From NCBI GenBank assembly GCA_945862165.1, contig CAMAXI010000001.1, positions 1 through 64,000 on the forward strand: a DNA stretch of 64,000 nucleotides, read 5' to 3'. The stretch is from Chryseobacterium gleum. Its GTDB lineage: Bacteria > Bacteroidota > Bacteroidia > Flavobacteriales_D > Crocinitomicaceae. A program made the translations under genes and the position numbers. The notes beneath the pieces are model-generated. The model worked only from the letters and a program-made list of their open reading frames with translations, was not told the DNA's origin and made no database searches. This document shows positions 51,848 to 62,770 of this stretch, one piece after another. Position 1 is the first letter of the stretch. Every line of letters begins with the position of its first letter.

Positions 51848-52627
51848 ATGTTTTCAAACATCCCACAAGTCACAAAAAACATCTTAATCCTTAACGGACT
51901 TTTTTTTCTAGCAACTTTTGTGCTTCAAAATCAAGGAATAGATCTTATTGCATTATTCGGAGCGCACTATGTGAATTCACCACTTTTCAAACCATATCAA
52001 ATCATCACCTATTTCTTTATGCACTCGAACACAGATATTTTACATATCGTTTTTAACATGCTTTTATTAGTAATGTTCGGATCGAACCTAGAAAGAATAT
52101 GGGGACCAAAACGTTTTTTTATTTTTTATATCGCTTCCGCAATCGGTGCATTTGCATTGTACAACATCATTGGTGTGTATGAAATAAATCAGCTAAAAAA
52201 TGCATTAGCAAGTGCCATTGATATTGAAACCATTAATAACATTATAAAAGATAGTAATTCTACAGGTGATCTTCATTTAAGACTCAATAACTATTTAGCG
52301 CAATTACCAGCTGATACGCAATTAAATGTAAATCAATTAAGTGACTACATACTAAACTCTTACACTCCAATGGTAGGTGCGTCTGGTGCGATTTTTGGAA
52401 TTATGGCTGCTTATGCATTCTTATTTCCAAATACAGAGTTAATGCTACTATTTCCTCCGATTCCTGTAAAAGCAAAATATTTGATTTCTGTATATTTCTT
52501 GTACGAATTATTTAATAGCTATAACGCTCCAGGTGATAACGTTGCACATTTAGCGCATGTAGGTGGCGCTATTACCGGATTCATATTAGTTTTTATATGG
52601 AATAAAAATCGAAAAAATTTCTATTAA
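51848..52627 (+). CDS. Rhomboid family intramembrane serine protease
   Basis: GASGAIFGIMAAYAFLFPN, HLAHVGGAITGF. Confidence 0.93.
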   Translation: MFSNIPQVTKNILILNGLFFLATFVLQNQGIDLIALFGAHYVNSPLFKPYQIITYFFMHSNTDILHIVFNMLLLVMFGSNLERIWGPKRFFIFYIASAIGAFALYNIIGVYEINQLKNALASAIDIETINNIIKDSNSTGDLHLRLNNYLAQLPADTQLNVNQLSDYILNSYTPMVGASGAIFGIMAAYAFLFPNTELMLLFPPIPVKAKYLISVYFLYELFNSYNAPGDNVAHLAHVGGAITGFILVFIWNKNRKNFY

Positions 52628-53547
52628 TGGACGATAAAAATATTTTTCAAGATTTAAAATACCGATTTCAATTCGGTGGTATGCACGTAAAACTATTATT
52701 TGTAAATGCGATTGTATTTATTTTTATCGGCTTTTTACATGTCTTTACTCGCTTACTTGGAGATGTGGAAATACAACAATCTACCGCTATTCTTTTACAC
52801 GATATTTTTGCACTACAAGCAGATTTTTTAGGTTTAATTACAAAACCATGGGGACTAATCACTAGTATTTTTTCGCATTTTGAATTTATGCATTTCTTGT
52901 TTAATATGCTTTTCTTGTTTTTTGCAGGACAACTATATGAACAATTATTTGGAGGAAAGAAACTGCTAAACATTTATATTCTAGGTGGAATAGCTGGAGG
53001 AATACTAGAAATTGTCGCACACGAGCTATTTCCTGCACTATCCAATTCACAATCTATTGTAGTTGGTGCTTCAGGTTCTATTATGGCAATCTTTATTGCA
53101 GCTGCAATGTATCGTCCTAATACAAAAATTATGCTTTTTGGTATTTTACCAATACGAATAATTGTTTTAGCAGGTATTTATTTTATATATGACTTATTAA
53201 GTCTCGGAATGCCAGATGGAACTGCGCACTTTGCCCATATTGGAGGAGGAATTATTGGTGTAATTAGCGTTAAAACAATGGATAAACCCAACAATATACT
53301 TACACGATTTGCACGTTTTACGGATAAAATTTTCGCGATTTTTAAACGCGACTTTTTTAAAAAGAATAATACACTAAACGTAGAACGTGGAGGTAGACCT
53401 TTGACGGATGAAGAATATATCGCACGTAAAAAAGAAAACCAAGTAAAAACAGATGCCATATTAGATAAAATTTCAAAGTCTGGTTATGAATCTTTAACCT
53501 CTAAAGAAAAAGAATTTTTATTCAAGCAAAGTAATAAAAATGGGTAA
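52627..53547 (+). CDS. Rhomboid family intramembrane serine protease
   Basis: FEFMHFLFNMLFLFFAG, GASGSIMAIFIAAAMYRPN, HFAHIGGGIIG. Confidence 0.93.
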   Translation: MDDKNIFQDLKYRFQFGGMHVKLLFVNAIVFIFIGFLHVFTRLLGDVEIQQSTAILLHDIFALQADFLGLITKPWGLITSIFSHFEFMHFLFNMLFLFFAGQLYEQLFGGKKLLNIYILGGIAGGILEIVAHELFPALSNSQSIVVGASGSIMAIFIAAAMYRPNTKIMLFGILPIRIIVLAGIYFIYDLLSLGMPDGTAHFAHIGGGIIGVISVKTMDKPNNILTRFARFTDKIFAIFKRDFFKKNNTLNVERGGRPLTDEEYIARKKENQVKTDAILDKISKSGYESLTSKEKEFLFKQSNKNG

Positions 53548-54670
53548 ACTAATTTCCTACATAACTCGATTATCTTCCTTCATGAAGGTACTAACATTTA
53601 TCTGTTTAGGATGTATGTTATTAACCTACCTCTGCCCTTTCGTTCATCCATCCGATTTATGGATTATACCATTTTTTGGTTTAGCTTATCCGGTTATTCT
53701 TTTATTTACCTTGTTATTTCTTGTTTACTGGATTTTCATGAAATCAAGAATGGCAATACTTATTGCACTTGTTCTATTTTTTGGCGGTAAGCTACATTTT
53801 AGAACAGTTTCCATGCCATTCGGTACAGAGGAATACATAGAAAACGACTCTCTTCCGGTTTTAAAAATAACGAGTTACAACGTGCGTTTGTTTGATTTGT
53901 ATGAATGGAGTGATGCCGGTAAATACGTAAATAGAAACTTGATTTTTAAATATTTACAAAACCAAAACTCGGACATTGTTTGTTTTCAAGAATTTTACCA
54001 CCAAGATCGACCTACAAAATTCCCTACACGCGATACGCTAAAAGGATTATTACAGACTCCTTTTTGTCACGAGAAATATAGCCACAAATTAGAAGGACGA
54101 CAAAATTTTGGAATTGCAATGCTCTCCAAGTACCCAATGATTTCACGTGGTGATATTGTTTTTGAAGATCCATTAAATATCGATAACAACTATTGTATTT
54201 TTGCAGACATCGTTAAAGGAAAAGACACATTTAGAGTGTACAACGTTCACCTACAATCAATTAAATTCAAAAAAGACGAATACCAAGTATTCAGCGATTC
54301 AGTACACAAAATCAAAGAAAAAAAATCAACCGCACAGTTGTTACTCGAAAAATTAAGAATTGCTTATCCTAAAAGATCTGAACAAGCACGTTTAGTAGTA
54401 GAACACATGCAACAATCGCCATTTCCAATTATTATATGTGGAGATTTTAACGATACACCAATGTCCTACACCTACAATATTTTCAATGGTTTATATACCG
54501 ATGCTTTCCGTAATTCTTCGAGTGGTTTAGGAGTTACATATGCTGGAAAAGTTCCTGCAGGAAGAATTGACTACATATTTCACACTAAAAACTTACACTC
54601 TGGTAATTTTGAAATTCAACGAGAAGTATATTCAGACCACAGAGCAATTACGTGTAAAATTTGGAAATAA
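53540..54670 (+). CDS. Endonuclease/exonuclease/phosphatase family protein
   Basis: KITSYNVRLFDLYEW, IVCFQEF, IICGDFNDTPMSYTY, GRIDYIFHT, SDHRAI. Confidence 0.92.
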   Translation: MGKLISYITRLSSFMKVLTFICLGCMLLTYLCPFVHPSDLWIIPFFGLAYPVILLFTLLFLVYWIFMKSRMAILIALVLFFGGKLHFRTVSMPFGTEEYIENDSLPVLKITSYNVRLFDLYEWSDAGKYVNRNLIFKYLQNQNSDIVCFQEFYHQDRPTKFPTRDTLKGLLQTPFCHEKYSHKLEGRQNFGIAMLSKYPMISRGDIVFEDPLNIDNNYCIFADIVKGKDTFRVYNVHLQSIKFKKDEYQVFSDSVHKIKEKKSTAQLLLEKLRIAYPKRSEQARLVVEHMQQSPFPIIICGDFNDTPMSYTYNIFNGLYTDAFRNSSSGLGVTYAGKVPAGRIDYIFHTKNLHSGNFEIQREVYSDHRAITCKIWK

Positions 54671-54680
54671 AGATAAAATT

Positions 54681-55292
54681 ATGATACTAGAAATAAACCC
54701 AGATAACATAGATATACGATCAATAAATCAAGTAGTTGAAGTATTAAAAAAAGGTGGTCTTGTAATATTTCCGACAGACAGTGTATATGCAATCGGTTGC
54801 GATTTATACAATAAGAAAGCACTTGAAAAATTAGCAAAACTGAAAGATATAAAATTAAATAAGGCAAATTTTTCGATTATTTGTACTGGAATGAGCGATT
54901 TATCCAAATACGTCAAACAAATTGATCGACCAATTTTCAAATTATTAAACACTACACTTCCTGGACCATTCACATTTATTCTTCCTGCGACTAGTGAAAT
55001 CCCTAAATTATTTGATTCTAACCGAAAAGATATCGGTATTCGAATTCCAAATAATCCAATTATCATTGCTATTGCAGAAAAATTAGGAAATCCAATTGCA
55101 ACAACCTCCTTAAAAGACGACTCCTCTATTTTTGAATACCACAACGACCCGGATGAAATCGTAGAACATTATAATGACAAAGTAGATTTAATTATCGATG
55201 GTGGATTTGGGAAATTAGATGGAACAACCGTTGTAGATTGTACTTCAGGAGCACCCGAAATTATCAGACAAGGTTTAGGTATTTTAGATTAA
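54681..55292 (+). CDS. L-threonylcarbamoyladenylate synthase (Sua5/YciO/YrdC family)
   Basis: LKKGGLVIFPTDSVYAIGCDL, SIICTGMSDLSKYV, LPGPFTFILPAT; start 54681 follows the endonuclease stop. Confidence 0.9.
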   Translation: MILEINPDNIDIRSINQVVEVLKKGGLVIFPTDSVYAIGCDLYNKKALEKLAKLKDIKLNKANFSIICTGMSDLSKYVKQIDRPIFKLLNTTLPGPFTFILPATSEIPKLFDSNRKDIGIRIPNNPIIIAIAEKLGNPIATTSLKDDSSIFEYHNDPDEIVEHYNDKVDLIIDGGFGKLDGTTVVDCTSGAPEIIRQGLGILD

Positions 55293-56311
55293 TGCAACCT
55301 AAAATCAATATAAAGTATTTAACAAAAGACCAAGAACTTAAATCAAAAGTTCTAGCGTTTATCGATGAATGGTATTCGGAGAAATTATATATAGAATCGA
55401 ATACTTCTGGTTCTACAGGGAAACCAAAAAAAATTAAACTACTTAAAAAACACCTAAAAGCTTCTGCTCAAATGACAGGAGAATATTTTAAGTTTAAGCA
55501 AGGACAAAACATATTACTATCACTTTCAGTGGATACGATTGGTGGTAAAATGATTATAATTAGAGCTTTAGAATTCAATATGAATTTAATCGTTTCTGAC
55601 GTAGTCAAAAATCCAATTAAAAATTTACAAGAAAACATATTTTTCAGTGCATTCGTTCCATACCAATTAATCGCTATAATAGAAGAATCTCCCGATAAAT
55701 TGAAGTTGATTGATAACGTACTTCTCGGTGGTGCTCCAGTACCAAAATCACTAGTGGAAAAAATTCAATCCTACACGCCAAATTTTCACGAAAGTTATGG
55801 CATGACAGAAACGATGTCACATATAGCGATAAAAAATTTAAAAAAACCAATCTCAAATTTTATTGCGTTAGGAAATATAACTTTTACAACTTCTAATGAC
55901 TCACTTATTATTCATGCGCCACATCTCGGGATTGAAGCCTTGGAAACAAATGATCAAGTTGAATTAATAAGTTACACTGAATTTAAATGGTTAGGTAGAA
56001 AAGATTTTGTTATCATTTCAGGCGGGAAAAAATTCCATCCAGAACTGCTAGAAAAGAAAATAGAAAATAAATTAACGAATCGATTTTTTATCACAAAAGA
56101 ATCAGATGAAAAACTAGGGGAAAAACTAGTTCTTTTCATTGAAAACAATTATTCATCAACGCATTATGCTGAAATTATTAAAATCTTAATTAGCAAACTA
56201 GATAAACACGAAGTGCCTAAAAATATACATTTCTATTCTCCTTTTGTAGAAACAGATTCTGGGAAAATAAATCGTATTTCAACCTACCAAAAATGGAAAA
56301 ATGAGCACTAG
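55292..56311 (+). CDS. AMP-binding (MenE/O-succinylbenzoate-CoA ligase-like) enzyme
   Basis: SNTSGSTGKPKKIKLLKKH, NVLLGGAPVPKSLVE, ESYGMTETMSHIA, VISGGKKFHPE. Confidence 0.88.
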   Translation: MQPKINIKYLTKDQELKSKVLAFIDEWYSEKLYIESNTSGSTGKPKKIKLLKKHLKASAQMTGEYFKFKQGQNILLSLSVDTIGGKMIIIRALEFNMNLIVSDVVKNPIKNLQENIFFSAFVPYQLIAIIEESPDKLKLIDNVLLGGAPVPKSLVEKIQSYTPNFHESYGMTETMSHIAIKNLKKPISNFIALGNITFTTSNDSLIIHAPHLGIEALETNDQVELISYTEFKWLGRKDFVIISGGKKFHPELLEKKIENKLTNRFFITKESDEKLGEKLVLFIENNYSSTHYAEIIKILISKLDKHEVPKNIHFYSPFVETDSGKINRISTYQKWKNEH

Positions 56312-57143
56312 AAGAAAATATTTAGAATTGCTCAATCTCCCAATAAGTGCTAACAAAGATGAAATCAGAAAACAATTCAGAAAATTAGCAAAAGAGTTTC
56401 ATCCGGATAAAAACAAGGCGGAAAATGCAACCGAAATTTTTCAATTAATCAAGGAAGCATATGATTTCTTAATGGAAGATAAACCGGAACCAAAATTTAT
56501 ACCTACTGAATCCAATCCCGCGGAAGAAATGAAACGAATGGAGCGCATTCGTAAAGCAAAAGAAAGACTTCGAGAAAGAAGGATTCAAGAAGAAAAAAAA
56601 CTACAAGAATCTTATCGAAAAATAACTTCTGGATTTCAATGGAAAATCTTTAGTATAATTAGTATCCTAGCATTATTTTCTAGCATATTACTACTTATTG
56701 AACCACTACTTCCAAACCACATGGAAAAACAAATTGTAACCCATTACTCTAAACCATACAATGGTTTATTCCAAGAAGAAGTCTTCCTGATTCAAACAAA
56801 TCAAAAATTAAAAATTTTCATACAACAAAACTTACAAGAAAAATTACGTTTAGAGGATACTATTTATGTTTCAAGATCATTTATATTTCACAATCCTACA
56901 AAAATATTTCATAAAACTAAATTAGAAATCAGTAAACACAAAATAGACTTTTCAATAGTAAATTTCTACCCTTTCACCGCCCTGTTTTTCGCCATCCCCT
57001 TCTTTGTTCGCAGAAAAAAAGAATTAAATGCTGGATACATTTTTCTTTTCAAACTTTCTTTCTATGTTATTGAAGGACTTTTTCTACTTTTTCTTCTTAC
57101 TCAAGATCGTTGGTTTCATTTACTTGTTTTTGGATTTCTATAA
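56301..57143 (+). CDS. J-domain (DnaJ-like) membrane protein
   Basis: YLELLNLPISANKDEIRKQFRKLAKEFHPDKNKAE; C-terminal TM helices. Confidence 0.9.
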   Translation: MSTRRKYLELLNLPISANKDEIRKQFRKLAKEFHPDKNKAENATEIFQLIKEAYDFLMEDKPEPKFIPTESNPAEEMKRMERIRKAKERLRERRIQEEKKLQESYRKITSGFQWKIFSIISILALFSSILLLIEPLLPNHMEKQIVTHYSKPYNGLFQEEVFLIQTNQKLKIFIQQNLQEKLRLEDTIYVSRSFIFHNPTKIFHKTKLEISKHKIDFSIVNFYPFTALFFAIPFFVRRKKELNAGYIFLFKLSFYVIEGLFLLFLLTQDRWFHLLVFGFL

Positions 57144-57283
57144 CGCAATAAAACACGTCTTTTGTATAAAATATTTCCAAAATATGAAGAATTTTTATTA
57201 ATTTAGCGAATTGTTATTTTTGAATTATATTCATTATTATTTAAGCATAACACGATGATAATTAAAATATTAACAATAATTAA

Positions 57284-58396
57284 ATGAAAACAGCTTTTAT
57301 TACCGGTGTAACAGGACAAGATGGAGCCTATTTAAGTGAGTTCTTACTTAAAAAAGGATACATCGTACATGGTTTGAAAAGAAGATCTTCTTTATTCAAT
57401 ACAGATAGAATTGATCATTTATACCAAGATCCACATACAGAAAATAAAAATTTTATTTTACACTACGGTGATATGACCGATAGTACGAATCTAATACGAT
57501 TGATTCAAGAAATACAACCGGATGAAATTTATAATTTAGCTGCAATGAGTCACGTTGCTGTTTCTTTTGAAACACCTGAATATACAGGAAATGCAGATGG
57601 ATTAGGTACTTTAAGAATTTTAGATGCTGTTCGATTATTAGGACTAGAAAAAAAGACTAGAATATATCAAGCTTCAACTTCTGAATTATACGGAAAAGTA
57701 CAAGAAGTTCCGCAAACTGAAAAAACACCTTTCTACCCAAGAAGCCCTTATGCTGTAGCAAAAATGTATGCTTTTTGGATTACAGTTAACTACCGTGAAG
57801 CCTATGGTATGTATGCTTGTAATGGGATATTATTCAACCACGAATCTCCAATCAGAGGAGAGACTTTTGTTACACGTAAAATTACACGTGCAGCTTCCAG
57901 AATTGCATTAGGACATCAAGATAAATTCTATTTAGGTAACCTAGATGCACAACGTGATTGGGGGCACGCAAAAGATTACGTTAGAATGATGTGGATGATT
58001 CTTCAAGCAGATGAACCGGAAGATTGGGTAATTGCAACAAATAAAACAACACCAGTTCGTGAATTTGTTCGTATGGCTTTTAAGGAAGTTGGTATCGAAT
58101 TAGAATTTAAAGGTACTGGAGTGGATGAAAAAGCATATATTGTCTCTTGCTCTAACCCTCAATTCCAAGTAGAAATTGGAAAAGAAGTTTTAGCAGTGGA
58201 TCCTAAATATTTTAGACCTACAGAAGTTGATTTATTGATTGGCGATGCTTCAAAAGCAAGAGAAAAACTAGGTTGGGTTCCTGAATTTGATTTGAAAGAT
58301 TTAGTTAAAGACATGATGCAAAGTGATGTCAAACTAATGCAAAAAGACCAATACCTAAAAGAAGGTAATTTTAAAACTTTCAACTATTTTGAATAG
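57284..58396 (+). CDS. gmd: GDP-mannose 4,6-dehydratase
   Basis: [63 protein letters not shown]. Confidence 0.98.
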   Translation: MKTAFITGVTGQDGAYLSEFLLKKGYIVHGLKRRSSLFNTDRIDHLYQDPHTENKNFILHYGDMTDSTNLIRLIQEIQPDEIYNLAAMSHVAVSFETPEYTGNADGLGTLRILDAVRLLGLEKKTRIYQASTSELYGKVQEVPQTEKTPFYPRSPYAVAKMYAFWITVNYREAYGMYACNGILFNHESPIRGETFVTRKITRAASRIALGHQDKFYLGNLDAQRDWGHAKDYVRMMWMILQADEPEDWVIATNKTTPVREFVRMAFKEVGIELEFKGTGVDEKAYIVSCSNPQFQVEIGKEVLAVDPKYFRPTEVDLLIGDASKAREKLGWVPEFDLKDLVKDMMQSDVKLMQKDQYLKEGNFKTFNYFE

Positions 58397-58401
58397 TAGT
58401 T

Positions 58402-59352
58402 ATGCAAAAAGATAGTAAAATATACATCGCTGGTCACAATGGAATGGTTGGTTCTGCAATTTGGAGAAATCTAACCTCCAAAGGATATACGAATATCATT
58501 GGTAAATCTTCAAGTGAATTAGATTTACGTGACCAAAAAGCTGTTAATGATTTCTTTTTAACTGAAAAACCACAAATCGTAATCGATGCAGCAGCGCGTG
58601 TAGGTGGGATTTTAGCAAATAATGATTTTCCGTACCAGTTCTTAATGGAAAACATGCAAATTCAAAATAATTTATTGGATGCCTCTTTAAAAGTAAATGT
58701 GGATAAATTCATCTTTCTGGGTAGTTCTTGCATTTATCCAAAATTAGCACCACAACCATTAAAAGAAGAATACTTACTTACGGATTCACTTGAACCAACA
58801 AATGAATGGTATGCAATAGCCAAAATAACAGGTGTAAAAGCATGTGAAGCAATTCGTAAACAATATAATAAAGATTATTTTAGTTTAATGCCAACCAATT
58901 TGTATGGTAGTAACGATAATTTTGACTTACATACTTCCCACGTATTACCTGCCATGATTCGTAAATTTCACGAAGCAAAATTGAATGGTAATATTCCCGT
59001 AACTTTATGGGGCTCAGGAACACCAAAAAGAGAATTTTTACACGTAGAAGACTTAGCAGATGCTGTTGTATATTCTATAGAAAACAAATTAAAAGATAAC
59101 TTATTTAATGTTGGTACTGGGGTTGATTTGACTATTAAAGAACTTGCAGAAATCATTCAACATACCGTTGGACATACAGGAGAAATTATTTGGGATGCAT
59201 CAAAACCAGATGGAACACCAAGAAAATTAATGGATGTATCCAAACTTTCAAATGCTGGATGGAACGCTAAAATTAAACTAGAAGACGGAATTCGTCAAAC
59301 ATATACATGGTTTCTTGAAAATGTAAATACATTTAAGGAAGTCAAAATATAA
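58402..59352 (+). CDS. fcl: GDP-L-fucose synthase
   Basis: IYIAGHNGMVGSAIWRNL, FLGSSCIYPKLAPQP, MPTNLYGSNDNFDLHTSHVLPA. Confidence 0.97.
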   Translation: MQKDSKIYIAGHNGMVGSAIWRNLTSKGYTNIIGKSSSELDLRDQKAVNDFFLTEKPQIVIDAAARVGGILANNDFPYQFLMENMQIQNNLLDASLKVNVDKFIFLGSSCIYPKLAPQPLKEEYLLTDSLEPTNEWYAIAKITGVKACEAIRKQYNKDYFSLMPTNLYGSNDNFDLHTSHVLPAMIRKFHEAKLNGNIPVTLWGSGTPKREFLHVEDLADAVVYSIENKLKDNLFNVGTGVDLTIKELAEIIQHTVGHTGEIIWDASKPDGTPRKLMDVSKLSNAGWNAKIKLEDGIRQTYTWFLENVNTFKEVKI

Positions 59353-59361
59353 TAGTATAAC

Positions 59362-60339
59362 ATGATTACTAATAAAACAGTATTAGTCACAGGTGGCGCA
59401 GGATTTATAGGATCTAATCTATGTGAATCGTTATTAGATAATAATAATACAGTACGTTGTTTAGATAATCTATCCACAGGAAAAAAAGAAAATATTATAC
59501 CCTTTTTAGAAAATAAAAACTTCACTTTTTTAGAAGGAGATATCCGAAATTTAGAGACTTGTATAAACGCAGCTGAAGGTGTTGATATTATTTTACACCA
59601 GGCTGCATTAGGTTCAGTACCCAGATCTATCAATGATCCAATTACAACGAATGATGTAAATATCAACGGATTTTTAAATATGCTTGTAGCAGCAAGAGAT
59701 GCTAAAGTGAAACGCTTTGTATTTGCAGCAAGTTCTTCTACCTATGGGGATTCTAAAGCTTTACCGAAAGTTGAAGATGTAATTGGAAAGCCACTATCGC
59801 CTTATGCAATTACAAAATATGTAAATGAATTATATGCGGATGTTTTTTATAAAACATACGGATTAGAAACCATAGGTTTACGCTATTTCAATGTATACGG
59901 GAGAAGACAAGATCCTAATGGCGCTTATGCTGCAGTAATTCCAAAATTCACGCAATTATTCATGGAATTAAAATCACCAACTATCAATGGAGACGGAACA
60001 AATTCAAGAGATTTCACCTACATTGATAATGTGATACAAATGAACCATTTAGCTGCAACGACTGAAAATAAAGTGGCAATCGGTGAGGTATTTAACACCG
60101 CTGTAGGTGAAAGAGCAAATTTACTTGAAATGACATCCTTACTTAAAAAATATTTAAGCGAATATAAAAAAGAAATTAGCCAAGTAGAAATTATTCATGG
60201 ACCTGAACGTTTGGGGGATATCCCCCACTCGCATGCATCTATTGATAAGGCGAAAAATATACTTGGCTATAAACCAACACACAATTTACAAGTAGGTTTA
60301 AAAGAAGCAGTTGATTGGTATTGGGGAAATATGAGATAG
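59362..60339 (+). CDS. NAD-dependent sugar epimerase (UDP-GlcNAc/GalNAc 4-epimerase WbpP/TviC-like)
   Basis: VTGGAGFIGSNLCESLL, HQAALGSVPRSINDP, SPYAITKYVNELY, YFNVYGRRQDPNGAYAAVIPKF. Confidence 0.92.
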   Translation: MITNKTVLVTGGAGFIGSNLCESLLDNNNTVRCLDNLSTGKKENIIPFLENKNFTFLEGDIRNLETCINAAEGVDIILHQAALGSVPRSINDPITTNDVNINGFLNMLVAARDAKVKRFVFAASSSTYGDSKALPKVEDVIGKPLSPYAITKYVNELYADVFYKTYGLETIGLRYFNVYGRRQDPNGAYAAVIPKFTQLFMELKSPTINGDGTNSRDFTYIDNVIQMNHLAATTENKVAIGEVFNTAVGERANLLEMTSLLKKYLSEYKKEISQVEIIHGPERLGDIPHSHASIDKAKNILGYKPTHNLQVGLKEAVDWYWGNMR

Positions 60340-60480
60340 ATAAAATTTAAATTAAAAAAAACACAAAACAATAAATACAAATTAACACACAACCTACGAT
60401 GAATCATAAGTTACAAAGAACTAGAATCTCATTGAAATTATAAAGTACAATTAAGTGTATATTTATCAAAAGACACATTA

Positions 60481-62019
60481 ATGCAAGCAGCGAATAGAGT
60501 TATTTATAATACATTTTTGTTATACGGAAAAACTGCTATTACATTGGTAATATCTTTATATACAACAAGAATAATTTTGGAAGCATTAGGAGCTGAAGAT
60601 TTTGGTTTGTTTAATCTTATAGCTGGATTGGTAGCGATGTTTTCATTTTTAAATGCAACTATGGCTACAGCAACCCAGCGATTTATTTCATTTAATAAGG
60701 GAACTAATGATTTAATAAGACAAAAAAAGATTTTTGCAAATAGTGTGATTTTGCACATAGTAGTTTCTTTAGTAGTAGTTTTTGTTCTTGAGGTTGGAGG
60801 CCTTTATTTCTTAAATAACGAACTTAAAATACCTAACAACAAAGCGTTTGAGGCGAATTTACTATTTCATTTTGTTGTAGCTACAGCTTTCATAACAATA
60901 AATTCTGTGCCATATGATGCAGTATTAAATGCGAATGAAAATATCTTTTTTTTGGTTATTACAAATATTATTGAAAGTGTTTTAAAATTATTGGCTGCAT
61001 TTTATATTGCTTTTATAAATAATGATAAATTATTTGTGTACGGTCTTTCTTTGTTGATAATCAATTTTTCCATATTAGTTATCAAGAAAATTTATGTCAA
61101 AAATAATTATTATGAAGCTAAGGTAGTGTATGCGCAGGAATATGATAAACCTACAATTAAAGAGCTTACTTCTTTTGCTTCATGGAATTTATTTGGTATA
61201 TTTAGTTACTTAGGAAGAACTCAAGGTTTATCAATATTATTTAATTTATTTTTTGGAATTTTTATAAATGCAGCTTATGCAATTTCTAATCAAGTGGCTA
61301 CTCAGATTAATTTTTTTAGTGTAATGATGTTGCAAGCATTAAACCCCCAGATTATGAAAAATGAAGGGGCTGATAATCGAGAAAACATGTTGAAATTAGC
61401 ATTTGTGGCATCAAAATTTGGATTTTTACTCCTCTCAATTATTTCTTTACCAATAATTTTTGAAATGAAACCTATACTTTCGTTGTGGTTAGTTGAAGTT
61501 CCATATCGTACATCAGAGATATGCATCTATTCACTTTTAGCCTTAATGGTGAATCAGCTTACAATCGGAATAGATAGTGCTATTCATGCTAGTGGTAATA
61601 TCAGAAAGTATATGTTCGTTGTTGGTTCTCTAAAATTAGGGGTACTTCCTGCAGCATATATCTTACTTAAATTTAATTGTTCGTTAAATTTAGTTTTTTA
61701 TGCTTACATAATATTTGAAGCCTTAGGAAGTATTTCTAGATTGTTTATTTTAAAATTGCAGATGGGTGTTCCTGTAAAAAGTTATTTAAATAAAGTTGTG
61801 TTTAAAGTAATTCCTGTAATTTTAATTGTTGCAATATTAGATTTTTTTATTATTACTATTTTAGATTTTAAATTTAGATTTGTACTAACAACAATTGCAT
61901 CGATTATTGTTTTTTGTATTTCTACTTATTATTTGGCTCTTAGTAATGAAGAAAAAAGCTTTAGTAAAAAATTGATTTTTCAATTTAAATCAAAATTTGT
62001 TGGATATTTAAACTTATGA
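60481..62019 (+). CDS. Polysaccharide flippase (Wzx-like)
   Basis: Multi-TM; YTTRIILEALGAEDFGLFNLIAGLVAMFSFLNATMATATQRFISF. Confidence 0.88.
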   Translation: MQAANRVIYNTFLLYGKTAITLVISLYTTRIILEALGAEDFGLFNLIAGLVAMFSFLNATMATATQRFISFNKGTNDLIRQKKIFANSVILHIVVSLVVVFVLEVGGLYFLNNELKIPNNKAFEANLLFHFVVATAFITINSVPYDAVLNANENIFFLVITNIIESVLKLLAAFYIAFINNDKLFVYGLSLLIINFSILVIKKIYVKNNYYEAKVVYAQEYDKPTIKELTSFASWNLFGIFSYLGRTQGLSILFNLFFGIFINAAYAISNQVATQINFFSVMMLQALNPQIMKNEGADNRENMLKLAFVASKFGFLLLSIISLPIIFEMKPILSLWLVEVPYRTSEICIYSLLALMVNQLTIGIDSAIHASGNIRKYMFVVGSLKLGVLPAAYILLKFNCSLNLVFYAYIIFEALGSISRLFILKLQMGVPVKSYLNKVVFKVIPVILIVAILDFFIITILDFKFRFVLTTIASIIVFCISTYYLALSNEEKSFSKKLIFQFKSKFVGYLNL

Positions 62020-62759
62020 TAAATAAATTATTGAAAATTTCGAAAGTATTATGTGAACTAAATTTTAAATTTTTAATATTTAATTCCATAGTACGCAATC
62101 AAAAGCATTCTAAAATATTAATAGCTAAAAACGTTAAAATTTCAAATTCAAATATCTTTGTGACTAAGGGGTCTACTTTATTTATTGATAAGGGTTGTAA
62201 TATAAAAAATTTAAATTTATTTGTTAATGGAAATGTAAGTATTGGAAAAAATAATATTATAGATAATGGTTATTGCATATCAAAGTCGAGCATTTCAGTT
62301 AACGGAACACTTATTATAGGTGATTATAATCGTATAAGATCTACAATATGGATTAGGTTTAATGGGAAATTAGTAATTGGTAGTCATAATAATATAAATG
62401 AAGAATCAGAAATAAGATGTGATGAAAGTGTAACTATGGGTAGTTATAATCAAATTTCATATAAGTGTATGATTTGGGACACAAATACTCATAACATTTA
62501 TTCAGATGAAAAAAGGAGAGAACTCACAGATAAGTTTTATCCTATATTTGGTTATGAATATGAAAAACCAAAAACCAAAGCTATCAAAATTGGTGATGAT
62601 TGTTGGATAGGTAGAGAAGCTGCTTTATTAAAAGGAGTTGAATTAAAAAATTCTTCAATAGTAGGGTTTCGTACTACTTTGTCAAATTGTTTAATTGAAA
62701 AAAATAAAATTGTAGTATCAAAAAAAGAGAACCTCGTTATGGAGAGAGAAAAAAAATAA
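62016..62759 (+). CDS. Acyltransferase, left-handed beta-helix (hexapeptide repeat)
   Basis: Repeated hexapeptide units; KIGDDCWIGREAALLKGVELKNSSIVGFRT; 4-bp overlap with upstream CDS. Confidence 0.88.
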   Translation: MINKLLKISKVLCELNFKFLIFNSIVRNQKHSKILIAKNVKISNSNIFVTKGSTLFIDKGCNIKNLNLFVNGNVSIGKNNIIDNGYCISKSSISVNGTLIIGDYNRIRSTIWIRFNGKLVIGSHNNINEESEIRCDESVTMGSYNQISYKCMIWDTNTHNIYSDEKRRELTDKFYPIFGYEYEKPKTKAIKIGDDCWIGREAALLKGVELKNSSIVGFRTTLSNCLIEKNKIVVSKKENLVMEREKK

Positions 62760-62770
62760 AATATTAAGAA

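Noticed and set aside
51848-53547. Tandem rhomboid proteases as a novel system
   Set aside because: A mutL-rhomboid-rhomboid-endonuclease order looks like an ordinary core cluster in this lineage, to my knowledge.
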